From Verrucomicrobiota bacterium (GTDB lineage: Bacteria > Verrucomicrobiota > Verrucomicrobiia > Limisphaerales > UBA9464), in NCBI GenBank assembly GCA_025363585.1, contig JANYDN010000313.1, positions 1 to 55,542 of the forward strand: a stretch of 55,542 nucleotides of DNA, in the 5' to 3' direction. Shown piece after piece: positions 24,494-33,074 of this stretch. The translations under genes and the position numbers were made by a program. Positions within the stretch are counted from its first letter, which is position 1, and each line of letters starts with the position of its first letter. The notes below the pieces were generated by a model. The model worked only from the letters and a program-made list of their open reading frames with translations, did not search any database and was not told the DNA's origin.

Positions 24494-25203
24494 GTCTCGT
24501 CGACCGCCGCGCCGTCCAGTTGGTAGCCCACGCCCCGCACGCTGCGGATCACCGTGGGTTCGTCGGGTTTCACTTCCACGAGGCGCCGCAGCTTCAGGAT
24601 GAAATTGTCCACCGTGCGGGGCGTCGGGTACTCGTCGCGCGACCACACCTCGTCGAGGATGAAGTCGCGGCTCACGACCGCGCCGCGGCGCTCGACGAGC
24701 AACTTGAGCAACGCCGTCTCGCGCTGTCCCAGCCGCGTGGTCTCGCCGTCGACGGTCGCCTCGTGGTTCTGGAAACTGACTTGCGCGCGTCCCACGCGGA
24801 CGCGGTCGAGCCCGCTCTCGCAAAACCGCGCGCGACGGAGCCCGTTCTCGATGCGAAGCAGCAGTTCCTGGAAATGGAACGGCTTCACCACGTAGTCCTC
24901 GGCGCCGATCTCGAGTCCCTTGATCCGGTGCGCGGGATCGCCCATCGCCGTCAGGAAGATGATCGCGGTGCCGGGAAAACGCGCGCGGACGATCTCGGCC
25001 AGCGAGAGTCCGGATCCGTCGCCCAGCCCGATGTCGAGCAACGCGAGGTCGAAGCGTTGCCGCGAAAGCTCGTCGCGCGCCGCCGCGACCGAGCGCGACC
25101 AGACCACCTCGTGGCCGGCGCGGACGAGGCGTTCCACGAGCGTCTGGCCGATGTTCGGCTCGTCTTCCACCACCAGCAGCCGTCGTGCGGTCCGGTCAGC
25201 CAT
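24490..25203 (-). CDS. OmpR/PhoB-family response regulator
   Basis: 237 aa. The receiver domain (1-120) has acidic VVEDEPN, the phospho-acceptor Asp in FDLALLDIGLGDGSG, the conserved Thr in IIFLTAMGD and Lys in VVKPFHF. The C-terminal winged helix (~135-230) has LGQRETALLKLLVERRGAVV, SRDEYPTPRTVDNFILKLRR and SVRGVGYQLDG. It sits between its kinase (8-bp overlap) and hemE (4-bp overlap), so it is made with the heme enzymes and is a natural candidate regulator of them. Confidence 0.95.
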   Translation of the reverse strand: MADRTARRLLVVEDEPNIGQTLVERLVRAGHEVVWSRSVAAARDELSRQRFDLALLDIGLGDGSGLSLAEIVRARFPGTAIIFLTAMGDPAHRIKGLEIGAEDYVVKPFHFQELLLRIENGLRRARFCESGLDRVRVGRAQVSFQNHEATVDGETTRLGQRETALLKLLVERRGAVVSRDFILDEVWSRDEYPTPRTVDNFILKLRRLVEVKPDEPTVIRSVRGVGYQLDGAAVDET

Positions 25204-26263
25204 TGGACACCTCCCGGCGGAACCGAAGCACGGTCCGGAAACCCCGCGGCGCGTCGGGCTCCGTCGTGGCTCCGAACGTCGCGGTGCCCCGCATGCGCCG
25301 CATGAGCGATTTCACGAGGTAAAGCCCGACGCCGGCGCCACGCGATTCGGGACCCTTCGCGAACAGCGAGCCGAGGTCGGTCGGCAACGTCCCGGGCGTT
25401 CCGCCGTCGTCGCTCACGACGAGCTCGATCCAATCCCCGGCCTCGCGGCTCGAAATGCGGACGGCGACCGGCTCGCGTTTCGCATGGCGCGCGGCGTTCT
25501 CGAGGAGATTGCGCAGGATGATCTGCAGCGCGGCCGCGTCGGCGAGGATCGCGCCGTCCTCGACCGCGTTTTCGATCGCGATGCGGCGGGTGCCGGCGGG
25601 ATGCCAATTGCGGGCGAGCTGCCCGACGAGGGCGCGGGGATTGAGCGCGGCGGTGAAGACGGTGCCCTCGCCCTCGACGCGGGCGAGTTCCAGCGCGCGC
25701 TCGACCTGCGCCTCGAGGCGCGACGAGTCGTCGAGGAGGCGATCGACGAGCGAGCGGGCGTCGGAGCCCGCGGGAACGATTTCCGCGAGGGATTCGGCCT
25801 CGAGACGGATGCCGGCGAGCGGCGTCCGGAGTTCGTGGGTGACCGAGGCGAAGAAACCCTGGAGCGCCCGGGCGCGTTTCGAATCGCGCCAATACAGCCA
25901 CGCGACGACCGCCAACGTGACGAAAAGCGCGGCGAAAAACGTGCCGCCCTCCCAGTGCAACATGCGTTCGGTGCGCGCCCACTGCGCGGCGCTGGCGGGA
26001 GTCCCGACGCCGAGTTGTCGCTCGAGCTCGGCGATCTGCCCGGCCTGCCGGCTCATCATCGCGACCCACCAGCCGCCGAGGGTCGAAAGGAACGCGAGCC
26101 ATCCGATCTGCAGCAACACGACGGCCCGCAGCGGATGGCGCGCGCCGTACCCGGATCGTCGCGTCGCGTTCATGATGGAACAGATCGTTTCCCGGAAGGA
26201 TGGGTGGCGTCGACCTTCGTTTCCGGACGCCTGGGTCGGGAAACCCGTCGCGGACCCGTTCAT
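25196..26263 (-). CDS. Membrane sensor histidine kinase
   Basis: About 355 aa if it starts at ATG 26263, which overlaps the hemA stop (ATGA) like the other joints of this operon; ATG 26173 (325 aa) is the alternative. Two TM helices (AVVLLQIGWLAFLSTLGGWW and FFAALFVTLAVVAWLYW) enclose a short periplasmic loop of about 40 residues. HisKA follows with FFASVTHELRTPLAGIR (phospho-His), then the N box LRNLLENAARHA, a slightly unusual G1 box SDDGGTPG, and the G2 box GAGVGLYLVKSL. The small loop suggests sensing within the membrane or of a small ligand. The stop overlaps the regulator start by 8 bp. Confidence 0.92.
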   Translation of the reverse strand: MNGSATGFPTQASGNEGRRHPSFRETICSIMNATRRSGYGARHPLRAVVLLQIGWLAFLSTLGGWWVAMMSRQAGQIAELERQLGVGTPASAAQWARTERMLHWEGGTFFAALFVTLAVVAWLYWRDSKRARALQGFFASVTHELRTPLAGIRLEAESLAEIVPAGSDARSLVDRLLDDSSRLEAQVERALELARVEGEGTVFTAALNPRALVGQLARNWHPAGTRRIAIENAVEDGAILADAAALQIILRNLLENAARHAKREPVAVRISSREAGDWIELVVSDDGGTPGTLPTDLGSLFAKGPESRGAGVGLYLVKSLMRRMRGTATFGATTEPDAPRGFRTVLRFRREVSNG

Positions 26264-27288
26264 GCCGCCGCCAAGGCGATGGCGCCCGGCCGCGCGAAGG
26301 CGGACAGGTCTTCCCAACCGTGGGCGAGACTCAGCGGGGCTCCGAGATCGCGGTGCTCGGCCCGTTCGTCGCAGGCGCGGCGTGCACGGGCCAGACGCTG
26401 CGCCCGGATGCCGTCGAGGGATTCGTGCAGTTCGAAGGCGTGGTCGAGGCTGAGGAAACCGGGAAGATCGTTCCAGCAACCGGCCTCGTTGCGTCCACCG
26501 CCCAGATGCACCACCACCGCGGGCGCCTTGCCGACGTGCGAGGCGCGCAGCCATTCGCAACGTTCCGAGTCCGCCATGGCGTCGAACGGGATGCACGGGA
26601 CGATCGCATCCGCGCCCTTCCACGCGGCCTCGGCGTCACCGGGTGCCACGGCCGCGACGGGTTTTCCCGGATGGGCACCGAGCTTGGCGGCCATTTCGAC
26701 GGCGCGTTCGTGGGTGCGGTTGACGATCCGGACGTTCCAGCCGCGGAGCCACGGGGCGACCTCCGCCGCCAACGCGCCGCCGCCGACGAGCAACACGGTG
26801 GCATCCGGACGGAGACCCTGGCGCCTGAGCAGTTGTTGCGCGAGGCGGCCGTACGAGGCGGCGCCGACCTGGGAAAGAAAACGGGAACGGATCTCCTTGG
26901 CGTCGGCGAAGAGCCACTGGAGCCACCGGGTGCCGCGCGCGTGCTGGCACCAAGCGGCCTTCATCTGGCCGAGGATGTTCGTCTCCCCGGCAACGCGGCT
27001 GGCCAGTCCCGTCGCCAGGCGCAGCAGGAAACGGTAGCCGTCGGTCCCTTGGTGGAGTTCGAGGCCCCCGGAGAGCGATTGCCACGACCAAGGATGCCCG
27101 TCGGGAAACACCACGACGCGGCGCTGGCAGGTTTCGAGGGTCCAGGCGCGCAGGCCGGCGGACGTCGCGGCACCGATCCACGCGCTCTCGTCCGAGGCCG
27201 TTTCCGGCCCCGACTTGGCGTGGTGCAGTACGCTGATTTCCCCGAACATCGGCATCGAACTTGGCAGGCCGGCGAAAGGCTGTGTCAT
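26260..27288 (-). CDS. hemA: Glutamyl-tRNA reductase, short divergent form
   Basis: 342 aa from ATG 27288, against about 420 for typical HemA. It reduces glutamyl-tRNA(Glu) to glutamate-1-semialdehyde, the first step of the C5 route to tetrapyrroles. Supporting motifs are the catalytic Cys in LETCQRRVVV (usually TCNR), GLASRVAGETNILGQMKAAW (canonical GE..ILGQVK), a Rossmann VLLVGGGALAAEVAPWL and IVNRTHERAVEMAAKL. The C-terminal dimerisation helices are short. It heads the heme operon and is divergent from the DUF1592 gene, with 125 bp between starts. Confidence 0.9.
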   Translation of the reverse strand: MTQPFAGLPSSMPMFGEISVLHHAKSGPETASDESAWIGAATSAGLRAWTLETCQRRVVVFPDGHPWSWQSLSGGLELHQGTDGYRFLLRLATGLASRVAGETNILGQMKAAWCQHARGTRWLQWLFADAKEIRSRFLSQVGAASYGRLAQQLLRRQGLRPDATVLLVGGGALAAEVAPWLRGWNVRIVNRTHERAVEMAAKLGAHPGKPVAAVAPGDAEAAWKGADAIVPCIPFDAMADSERCEWLRASHVGKAPAVVVHLGGGRNEAGCWNDLPGFLSLDHAFELHESLDGIRAQRLARARRACDERAEHRDLGAPLSLAHGWEDLSAFARPGAIALAAA

Positions 27289-27413
27289 GGGTTTGTCATT
27301 GGACGACACTTTTTTCGGCCGCTTGCCATGCGGGGCGCGTCGCCGAACTTGCCCATGGGCGCAACCTCGGTACGGTGCGTCCCGTCTCCCCAACCGTGTA
27401 CCGTCGTCCCACC

Positions 27414-29948
27414 GTGAAATTCCTGCCGTCGAACTGGATCCGGATCGTCCTCGCCGTCGCGGCGATCGCCGGCCCGCGGTCGTTCGCGGCCGATTCCCCG
27501 GCGGTCGCGGGGTTCCGGACGGAGATCCGTCCGTTGCTCAAGGAGTTCTGCTTCGATTGCCACGGCGACGGCGAGAAGAAGGGCAACGTGGCCTTCGACG
27601 CGTTCGCGTCGGACGAGGCGTTGGTGGCGGATCGGGACCTTTGGTTCCACGCGCTGAAAAACCTTCGGTCGGAATTGATGCCGCCGCCGAAAAAGTCCCA
27701 GCCGACGGCCGCGCAGAAGGCGAGACTCGAGGATTGGATCAAGTCCGGCGCCCTCGGGGCGAACCCGGCCGATCCGGATCCCGGCCGTGTGACCTTGCGG
27801 CGTCTCAATCGCGTCGAGTACCGCAACACCGTGCGCGATCTGCTCGGGGTGGAGTTCGACACGGAGAAGGAATTCCCCCCGGACGACGCCGGGCGCGGCT
27901 TCGACAATCTCGGCGACGTGCTGACCTTGCCGCCGATCCTTCTCGAGAAATACCTCGCGGCCGCGAGGACGGTGGTCGGGCGCGCGGTGCCGTCGGTGCC
28001 GCTCGAGCCGGCGGAGAGGGTGATCCCGGGCCGGGACTTCCGGAAGGCGCCGGCCACGAACGCGTCGCCGAACCTTTCGTACTACGAGAAGGCATCCGCG
28101 ACGAACGTGTTGTCCGTCGCCAAGCCCGGTCGTTACCGCATCGTGATGGACGCGACGGCAAACGAACGCTTCGTCGACAACCAATTCGACTACAACAAAT
28201 GCCGTCTCGCCTTCCGCGTGGACGGACACGAGTGGTTCGGCGGGGAGTATTCGCGGGAAGGCGGGCGTGCGATCCACGGGGAGTACGACGTCGACTGGAC
28301 GCCGGGCGAGCACGCCTTCGTGTTCGAGACGGACCCGGCGTTGCCGGCGAAGAAGCAGGTTCGCTCGCTGAGTTTCAAGATCGAGTCGGTGACCGTCCGT
28401 GGTCCGTTGGATCCGAAGGAGTGGGTGCGGCCCAAGAACCACGACAAATATTTCGCCAAGGAGATCCCCGCGGACGCGTCGGGACGCCGGGCGTACGCGC
28501 GCGGGATCCTCGCGCCATTCCTGGCCAAGGCGTACCGACGGCCGGTGGATCCGGCGACGACGGAACGCCTGGTGGGATTGGCCGAAAGCACCTACGCGCA
28601 GCCGGGCGTGACCTTCGAGGCGGGGATCGCGCAGGCGATGACCGCCGCGTTGGCGTCGCCGCGTTTCCTTTTCCGCGAGGAGCCGCTCGAGCCCGCGCGC
28701 GGTGGCTCGCGCTACCCGCTCGTGGACGAGTTCGCGCTCGCGTCGCGGCTTTCGTATTTCCTGTGGTCGTCGATGCCCGACGACGAATTGTTGCGATTGG
28801 CCGGCGAGGGAAAGTTGCGGTCGGGACTGGGAATACAGGTGCGACGCATGCAGGCGGACTCGAAGTTCGACGGGTTCATCCGGAACTTCGTCGGGCAATG
28901 GCTGCAGGCGCGCGACATCGAGACGGTCGCGATCGATGCCCGGCAGGTGTTGGCGCGCGAAATGCCGGTGGATCCGGAGTTCGAGAAGAAGCGCCTTCGT
29001 TTCCGCGAGCTGCGCGACAAACCCGAGAAGTCGCTGACGCCCGAGGAGACCAAGGAAGTCGATGCGTTGCGGACGGTCGTGTTCGGCGCGTTCCGCCAAC
29101 CGCCACGCACGGAATTGAACGGGGACATCCGGCGCGCGATGCGTTCGGAAACCGAGAAGACCTTCCAGTACATCGTCCGCGAGGATCGCCCGCTGCTGGA
29201 GCTCGTCGACGGCAACTACACTTTCCTCAACGAAAAACTCGCCCGCCACTACGGGCTCACCAACCTCGGCGTGTCGGGCGACGAGATGCGGCGCGTGACG
29301 TTCGCGCCGGGCGACCCGCACGGCGGCGTGCTCACGCAGGGTTCCGTGCTCGGCGTCACGTCCAATCCGACGCGGACCTCCCCGGTGAAGCGCGGGTTGT
29401 TCGTCCTCGACAACATCCTCGGCGCGCCGCCCGCGCCGCCGCCGCCCGACATCCCGTCGCTCGAGGAAACGGCGAAGAAATCGAAGGACAAGATCCTGAC
29501 GTTGCGCGAGACGCTGGCGATCCACCGCGAGAAGCCGTTGTGCACGTCCTGCCACAACCGGATGGATCCGCTCGGGTTGGCGCTGGAGAATTTCAACGCG
29601 ATGGGAATTTGGCGCGACCAGGAGCGGGGCTCGGCCATCGATCCGTCCGGACAACTCCTGAGCGGCGAGAGCTTCACGGACATCGTCGGCCTGAAGCACG
29701 CGTTGGCCGCGAACCATTCCACGGAGATCTACCGCACCGTCGCGGAGAAGCTTTTGACCTACGCCCTCGGGCGCGGGCTCGAGTACCACGATGTCGCGAC
29801 GGTCGACGGCGTGGTCGAGCGCGTGCGCGCCGCGGGGGGCCGTTCGTCCGCGTTGTTCGACGCGGTCGTCGACTCCGCGGCTTTCCAGAAATCGCGGGAA
29901 CGCGCGCCGGGCGCGGGAGCCGCGGCGTCCGTCGGCCAACCGAACTAG
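27414..29948 (+). CDS. DUF1592/DUF1588/DUF1585 planctomycete-type cytochrome c-like protein
   Basis: About 844 aa from a GTG at 27414, chosen because it begins an export signal (KFLPSNWIRIVLAVAAIAGP); upstream codons fall in the hemA promoter region. Order of parts: a cytochrome-like domain with CFDCH near residue 46; DUF1587 (LRRLNRVEYRNTVRDLLGVE); a carbohydrate-binding-like middle; DUF1595/1592 (GRRAYARGILAPFLAKAYRRP, LASRLSYFLWSSMPDDELL); DUF1588 with CTSCHNRMDPLGLALENF (second CxxCH); and DUF1585 (KLLTYALGRGLEYHD). The family is abundant in Planctomycetota and Verrucomicrobiota and is thought to act outside the cell membrane in redox or polymer breakdown. It is followed 27 bp later by its usual DUF1552 partner. 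Confidence 0.92.
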   Translation: MKFLPSNWIRIVLAVAAIAGPRSFAADSPAVAGFRTEIRPLLKEFCFDCHGDGEKKGNVAFDAFASDEALVADRDLWFHALKNLRSELMPPPKKSQPTAAQKARLEDWIKSGALGANPADPDPGRVTLRRLNRVEYRNTVRDLLGVEFDTEKEFPPDDAGRGFDNLGDVLTLPPILLEKYLAAARTVVGRAVPSVPLEPAERVIPGRDFRKAPATNASPNLSYYEKASATNVLSVAKPGRYRIVMDATANERFVDNQFDYNKCRLAFRVDGHEWFGGEYSREGGRAIHGEYDVDWTPGEHAFVFETDPALPAKKQVRSLSFKIESVTVRGPLDPKEWVRPKNHDKYFAKEIPADASGRRAYARGILAPFLAKAYRRPVDPATTERLVGLAESTYAQPGVTFEAGIAQAMTAALASPRFLFREEPLEPARGGSRYPLVDEFALASRLSYFLWSSMPDDELLRLAGEGKLRSGLGIQVRRMQADSKFDGFIRNFVGQWLQARDIETVAIDARQVLAREMPVDPEFEKKRLRFRELRDKPEKSLTPEETKEVDALRTVVFGAFRQPPRTELNGDIRRAMRSETEKTFQYIVREDRPLLELVDGNYTFLNEKLARHYGLTNLGVSGDEMRRVTFAPGDPHGGVLTQGSVLGVTSNPTRTSPVKRGLFVLDNILGAPPAPPPPDIPSLEETAKKSKDKILTLRETLAIHREKPLCTSCHNRMDPLGLALENFNAMGIWRDQERGSAIDPSGQLLSGESFTDIVGLKHALAANHSTEIYRTVAEKLLTYALGRGLEYHDVATVDGVVERVRAAGGRSSALFDAVVDSAAFQKSRERAPGAGAAASVGQPN

Positions 29949-29975
29949 CACGTTTCCAACCAAGGCATCACTGAC

Positions 29976-31361
29976 ATGAATCCCCACGATGACCGTGCAC
30001 TGCAACGCCGCCTCTCGATGGACCGCCGGCGGTTCCTCCGCGGCCTCGGGACCTGCATCGCCCTGCCGATGCTGCCCTCGCTATTGCCCGCCTCGTTGCG
30101 CGCGGAATCGCCGGGCGCGGCCGCGTTGTCGCCCGGTGGCTCGCCCCGGCGCGCCGCGTTCCTGTTCTTTCCCAACGGCGCGATTCCCGCGTCGTGGTGG
30201 CCCGAGAAAGACGGCAGGGATTTTGAATTCAGCCGCACGCTGAAGCCGCTCGAATCGTTCCGCGACCATTTGCAGATCCTCGGCGGACTCGACCAGCACT
30301 CCGCCGAGGCGGGGGCCGACGGCGGCGGCGACCATGCGCGCGGCAACGGCGTTTTCCTCACCGGCGTCCGCATCAGGAAGAGCGCCACCGACGTCCATGC
30401 CGGCATCTCGATCGACCAAGCCATCGCGCGGGAGATCGGGCATCTCACGCGGTTGCCGTCGCTCGAATTGAGCAGCGACGCGATCCGCACCTCGGGCGCG
30501 TGCGATTCCGGCTACGCGTGCGCGTACCAGTACAATTTGTCGTGGCGTTCGGCGACCACTCCCGCGGCGGCCGAGGCGAATCCGCGCGCGGTGTTCGAGC
30601 GACTGTTCGGGGCGGGCGCCGCCGGCGAGCGCGCGGCCAATCTGAAGCGTCGCCAAATCGAACAGCGTTCGGTGCTCGACTACGTCCTCGAGGACGCGCG
30701 CGGCATGAACCGTCGGCTCGACGGACGCGACCGCGACAAGCTCGACCAATACCTGACGGGAATCCGCGAGATCGAGACGGGGCTCGAGAAGGCCGGCCGG
30801 TTCGGGTCGGCGAAGGACCCGGGGACCGACACGCCCCCGGGCATTCCCGAGGACCGCGCCCAGTACATGCAGTCGATGTTCGACATGCTGGTGCTGGCGT
30901 TCCAGACGGACTCGACGCGCGTGGCGACGGTGTTGCTGGGTCACGACGGCGACAACCGGTCGTTGCCCGAGATCGAGGTTTCCGAGGGGCACCACGACCT
31001 GTCCCATCACTTCAACCAGGCGGAGAAGGTCGACAAACTGAAGGACATCGACCGTTGGTACGCGACGCAGTTCGCGAAGTTCCTCGGGAAGCTCCGGGAC
31101 ACGAAGGAGGCGAATGGCGAATCGTTGCTGTCGAACTCGATGATTGTGTACGGCAGCGGAAACGCGGACGGCAACCGACACACGCATTCGAACCTGCCGT
31201 TGGTGCTCGCGGGCGGCGGCGGCGGGACGCTGGCGACCGGTCGCTACGTGAAGCACGACTCGAAGCCGATGAGCAACCTGCTGCTGAGCATCGCCGACCG
31301 GATGGGCGCGAAGGGACTCGAGCGGTTCGGCGATTCAACCGGACGATTGACCGACGTATGA
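29976..31361 (+). CDS. DUF1552 domain-containing exported protein
   Basis: 461 aa. It has an N-terminal Tat-like signal (DRRRFLRGLGTCIALPMLPSLL). The body has the family signatures RAAFLFFPNGAIPASWWP, LGGLDQHSAEAGADGGGDHARG, SIDQAIAREIG, SVLDYVLEDARGMNRRLDGRDRDKL (split here by eye), and LLSNSMIVYGSGNADGNRHTH. The family always seems to accompany DUF1592 cytochrome proteins and is related to the DUF1501 sulfatase-like fold group. It overlaps the next gene by 4 bp (ATGA). Confidence 0.92.
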   Translation: MNPHDDRALQRRLSMDRRRFLRGLGTCIALPMLPSLLPASLRAESPGAAALSPGGSPRRAAFLFFPNGAIPASWWPEKDGRDFEFSRTLKPLESFRDHLQILGGLDQHSAEAGADGGGDHARGNGVFLTGVRIRKSATDVHAGISIDQAIAREIGHLTRLPSLELSSDAIRTSGACDSGYACAYQYNLSWRSATTPAAAEANPRAVFERLFGAGAAGERAANLKRRQIEQRSVLDYVLEDARGMNRRLDGRDRDKLDQYLTGIREIETGLEKAGRFGSAKDPGTDTPPGIPEDRAQYMQSMFDMLVLAFQTDSTRVATVLLGHDGDNRSLPEIEVSEGHHDLSHHFNQAEKVDKLKDIDRWYATQFAKFLGKLRDTKEANGESLLSNSMIVYGSGNADGNRHTHSNLPLVLAGGGGGTLATGRYVKHDSKPMSNLLLSIADRMGAKGLERFGDSTGRLTDV

Positions 31362-32131
31362 AACGAATTGGACTCCTCCTCTCCCTGGTCGCGGCGCTCG
31401 GCGCCCGCGCGGCCATCCAGACCAAGACCGTCGAGTACCGACAGGGCGATGCCGTCCTCGAGGGTTTCGTGGCCTATGACGACGCGGTGAAAACACCGCG
31501 TCCCGGCGTGCTCGTGGTGCATCAATGGAAAGGGTTGGGCGACTACGAGCGCAAACGAGCGGTGATGCTCGCCGAACTCGGTTATGTCGCGTTCGCGGCC
31601 GACATCTATGGAAAGGGAGTCCGCCCGACGTCGCCCGCGGACGCGGGGCCGCTCGCCGGCAAGTACAAGAACGACCGTCCCCTGTTGCGCGCGCGGGTCA
31701 CGGCCGCGCTGGACGAACTGCGGAAAATGCCGCAGGTCGACGGCAAGAAGATCGCGTCGATCGGCTACTGCTTCGGTGGATCGACCGTCCTCGAACTGGC
31801 GCGGTCGGGCGCCGACGTCGCGGGCGTCGTTAGTTTCCACGGCGCGTTGGGCACGCCCGCGCCGGACGATGCGAAACACATCCGATGCAAGGTCCTCGCG
31901 TTGCACGGTGCCGACGATCCGTTCGTGCCGCCGGCCGAGGTGTCCGCCTTCGAATCCGAGATGAAGGCGGCGAAGGTTGACTGGCAGTTGGTGCAGTACG
32001 GCGGCGCGGTCCACAGCTTCACGCTGTGGGCGGAGGACGGTTCGTTCAGCCCCGGCTCGAAGTACAATGCCGACGCCGACCGGCGTTCCTGGGAAGCGAT
32101 GAAGCAGTTCTTCGCCGAACTGTTCCACTGA
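31358..32131 (+). CDS. Exported dienelactone hydrolase family protein
   Basis: 257 aa from ATG 31358, inside the ATGA overlap with the DUF1552 gene. A signal peptide (LLLSLVAALGARA) is followed by an alpha/beta hydrolase with the dienelactone hydrolase triad: Cys nucleophile in GYCFGGS, Asp in HGADDPF and His in GGAVHSF. RPGVLVVHQWKGLGDYERKR and FAADIYGKG are typical for the family. Enzymes of this kind open lactones or esters. Tight coupling with the DUF1592/1552 pair suggests that it acts on the same extracellular substrate. Confidence 0.92.
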   Translation: MKRIGLLLSLVAALGARAAIQTKTVEYRQGDAVLEGFVAYDDAVKTPRPGVLVVHQWKGLGDYERKRAVMLAELGYVAFAADIYGKGVRPTSPADAGPLAGKYKNDRPLLRARVTAALDELRKMPQVDGKKIASIGYCFGGSTVLELARSGADVAGVVSFHGALGTPAPDDAKHIRCKVLALHGADDPFVPPAEVSAFESEMKAAKVDWQLVQYGGAVHSFTLWAEDGSFSPGSKYNADADRRSWEAMKQFFAELFH

Positions 32132-32155
32132 TCCGGAATGATGAAGCCCGGGTCG

Positions 32156-32239
32156 GTGGCGGCGGCCCTGCCGCCACTTCTCGAGCGGCTTCGGTTGGCA
32201 TCACCCTGCTCGCCGCGGTGATGGCAGGGCCGCCGTCAC
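32156..32239. repeat. Inverted pair of REP-like palindromes (BIME-like) next to the RAYT-like gene
   Basis: The first palindrome, 32156-32177, has 7-bp arms GTGGCGG and CCGCCAC around CGGCCCTG. The second, 32218-32239, is the same sequence in reverse orientation with three substitutions (arms ending GTGA.GG/CC.TCAC). The pair lies 32 bp from the 3' end of the RAYT-like gene. An identical copy of the first is at 44872-44893 and a near copy at 19465-19485. Confidence 0.9.
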
Positions 32240-32270
32240 CCACGGTTGGCTCCGGTTGGGGAGCGTCGGA

Positions 32271-33020
32271 TCACGCCCCGGGCGGGCGCCGTCCTGGCGG
32301 CGGTCCCGGATTGCCACCCGGCGCCCCGTTCGGTTTCTCGCCAGGCACGAGGTGGGCGCTGCTCCACCGCCAGTCGCGCGGTCGTTGGCAAAGGCCCGAA
32401 TTGACCGGAAGGAATTCCACGTCGCGGATCCGGTACTGCACGTCGGTCTCGTCCCGGCACGGCCGGACGAAGGCGCCACGGTCCCAGAATTCACGCGGAT
32501 CGACGTCGAGCCGCTGCGCCGCGTCGCGCGAGGTCGTCGCCTTCCACTGCCGGACCAGCGCCATGACATCGACTCCCTGGAGCACCGTCACGACCGCCTG
32601 GACGCGGTTCGGCACCACGGCCCACGCGCGGATCTGGTAGCGACGGCCATGGGACGCCCGGATGCATTCGGCGACGGCGTCGGCGATTTCCGGTTGCCGC
32701 AGCCAGCAGTTGCCGTGGCCCGCGTTGAGTTCCTGCTCGATGCGGCGCGCGAGTCGTCGCCGCACCTCGACTTCCTCGAGGTTTTCCTTTGCTACGGCGT
32801 CCTCGATCTCCGCGCGCCACCCCTCGATCCCGCCTTCCGGCAACGCGTCGGCCAGCCGGATCTGGATCCCGAAAGTGATCGGTCCGGCATCCTCCTCGCC
32901 CTGCGGGTTGGGTTGCGGTTCGGGGACCGCCGGTCGGGGCGGAGGTGGCGGCGTCGGCGAGGGTCGCGACGACGGTTGGGGCGGGGCGGGGCGGGGATTT
33001 CGAAACGTCGGGGTGTTCAT
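32271..33020 (-). CDS. REP-associated tyrosine transposase (RAYT)-like protein with degenerate active site
   Basis: 249 aa. After a Pro-rich 45-residue leader the chain follows the RAYT/IS200-like (Y1_Tnp) pattern: ITFGIQIRLADALPEG (compare YFVTFRLADSLP), GNCWLRQPEIADAVAECI, RYQIRAWAVVPNRVQAVV, VRQWKATTSRDAAQR, FWDRGAFVRPCRDE, VNSGLCQRPRDWRWSSAH. In active members the core reads MPNHVH, the metal-binding HUH. Here it is VPNRVQ at ~136-141, so both histidines are lost. The Y-F/Y-D region that carries the catalytic-site aromatic also reads AFVR. The protein should be unable to nick DNA but may still bind palindromes. It is 54 bp downstream of ruvC on the same strand. Confidence 0.8.
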   Translation of the reverse strand: MNTPTFRNPRPAPPQPSSRPSPTPPPPPRPAVPEPQPNPQGEEDAGPITFGIQIRLADALPEGGIEGWRAEIEDAVAKENLEEVEVRRRLARRIEQELNAGHGNCWLRQPEIADAVAECIRASHGRRYQIRAWAVVPNRVQAVVTVLQGVDVMALVRQWKATTSRDAAQRLDVDPREFWDRGAFVRPCRDETDVQYRIRDVEFLPVNSGLCQRPRDWRWSSAHLVPGEKPNGAPGGNPGPPPGRRPPGA

Positions 33021-33074
33021 GGGCGACGCGGATTGCTACACGCGCCGCGGCCGAAAGTTACCGACGCGTTCCCA

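Noticed and set aside
27285-30005. 906-aa minus-strand ORF opposite the DUF1592 gene
   Set aside because: Composition is that of an antisense shadow. The plus strand has two CxxCH motifs and all DUF1592-type blocks.
32271-33020. Active insertion sequence of the IS200 type
   Set aside because: The HUH histidines are missing and there are no element ends; it is treated as a degenerate or domesticated RAYT relative.
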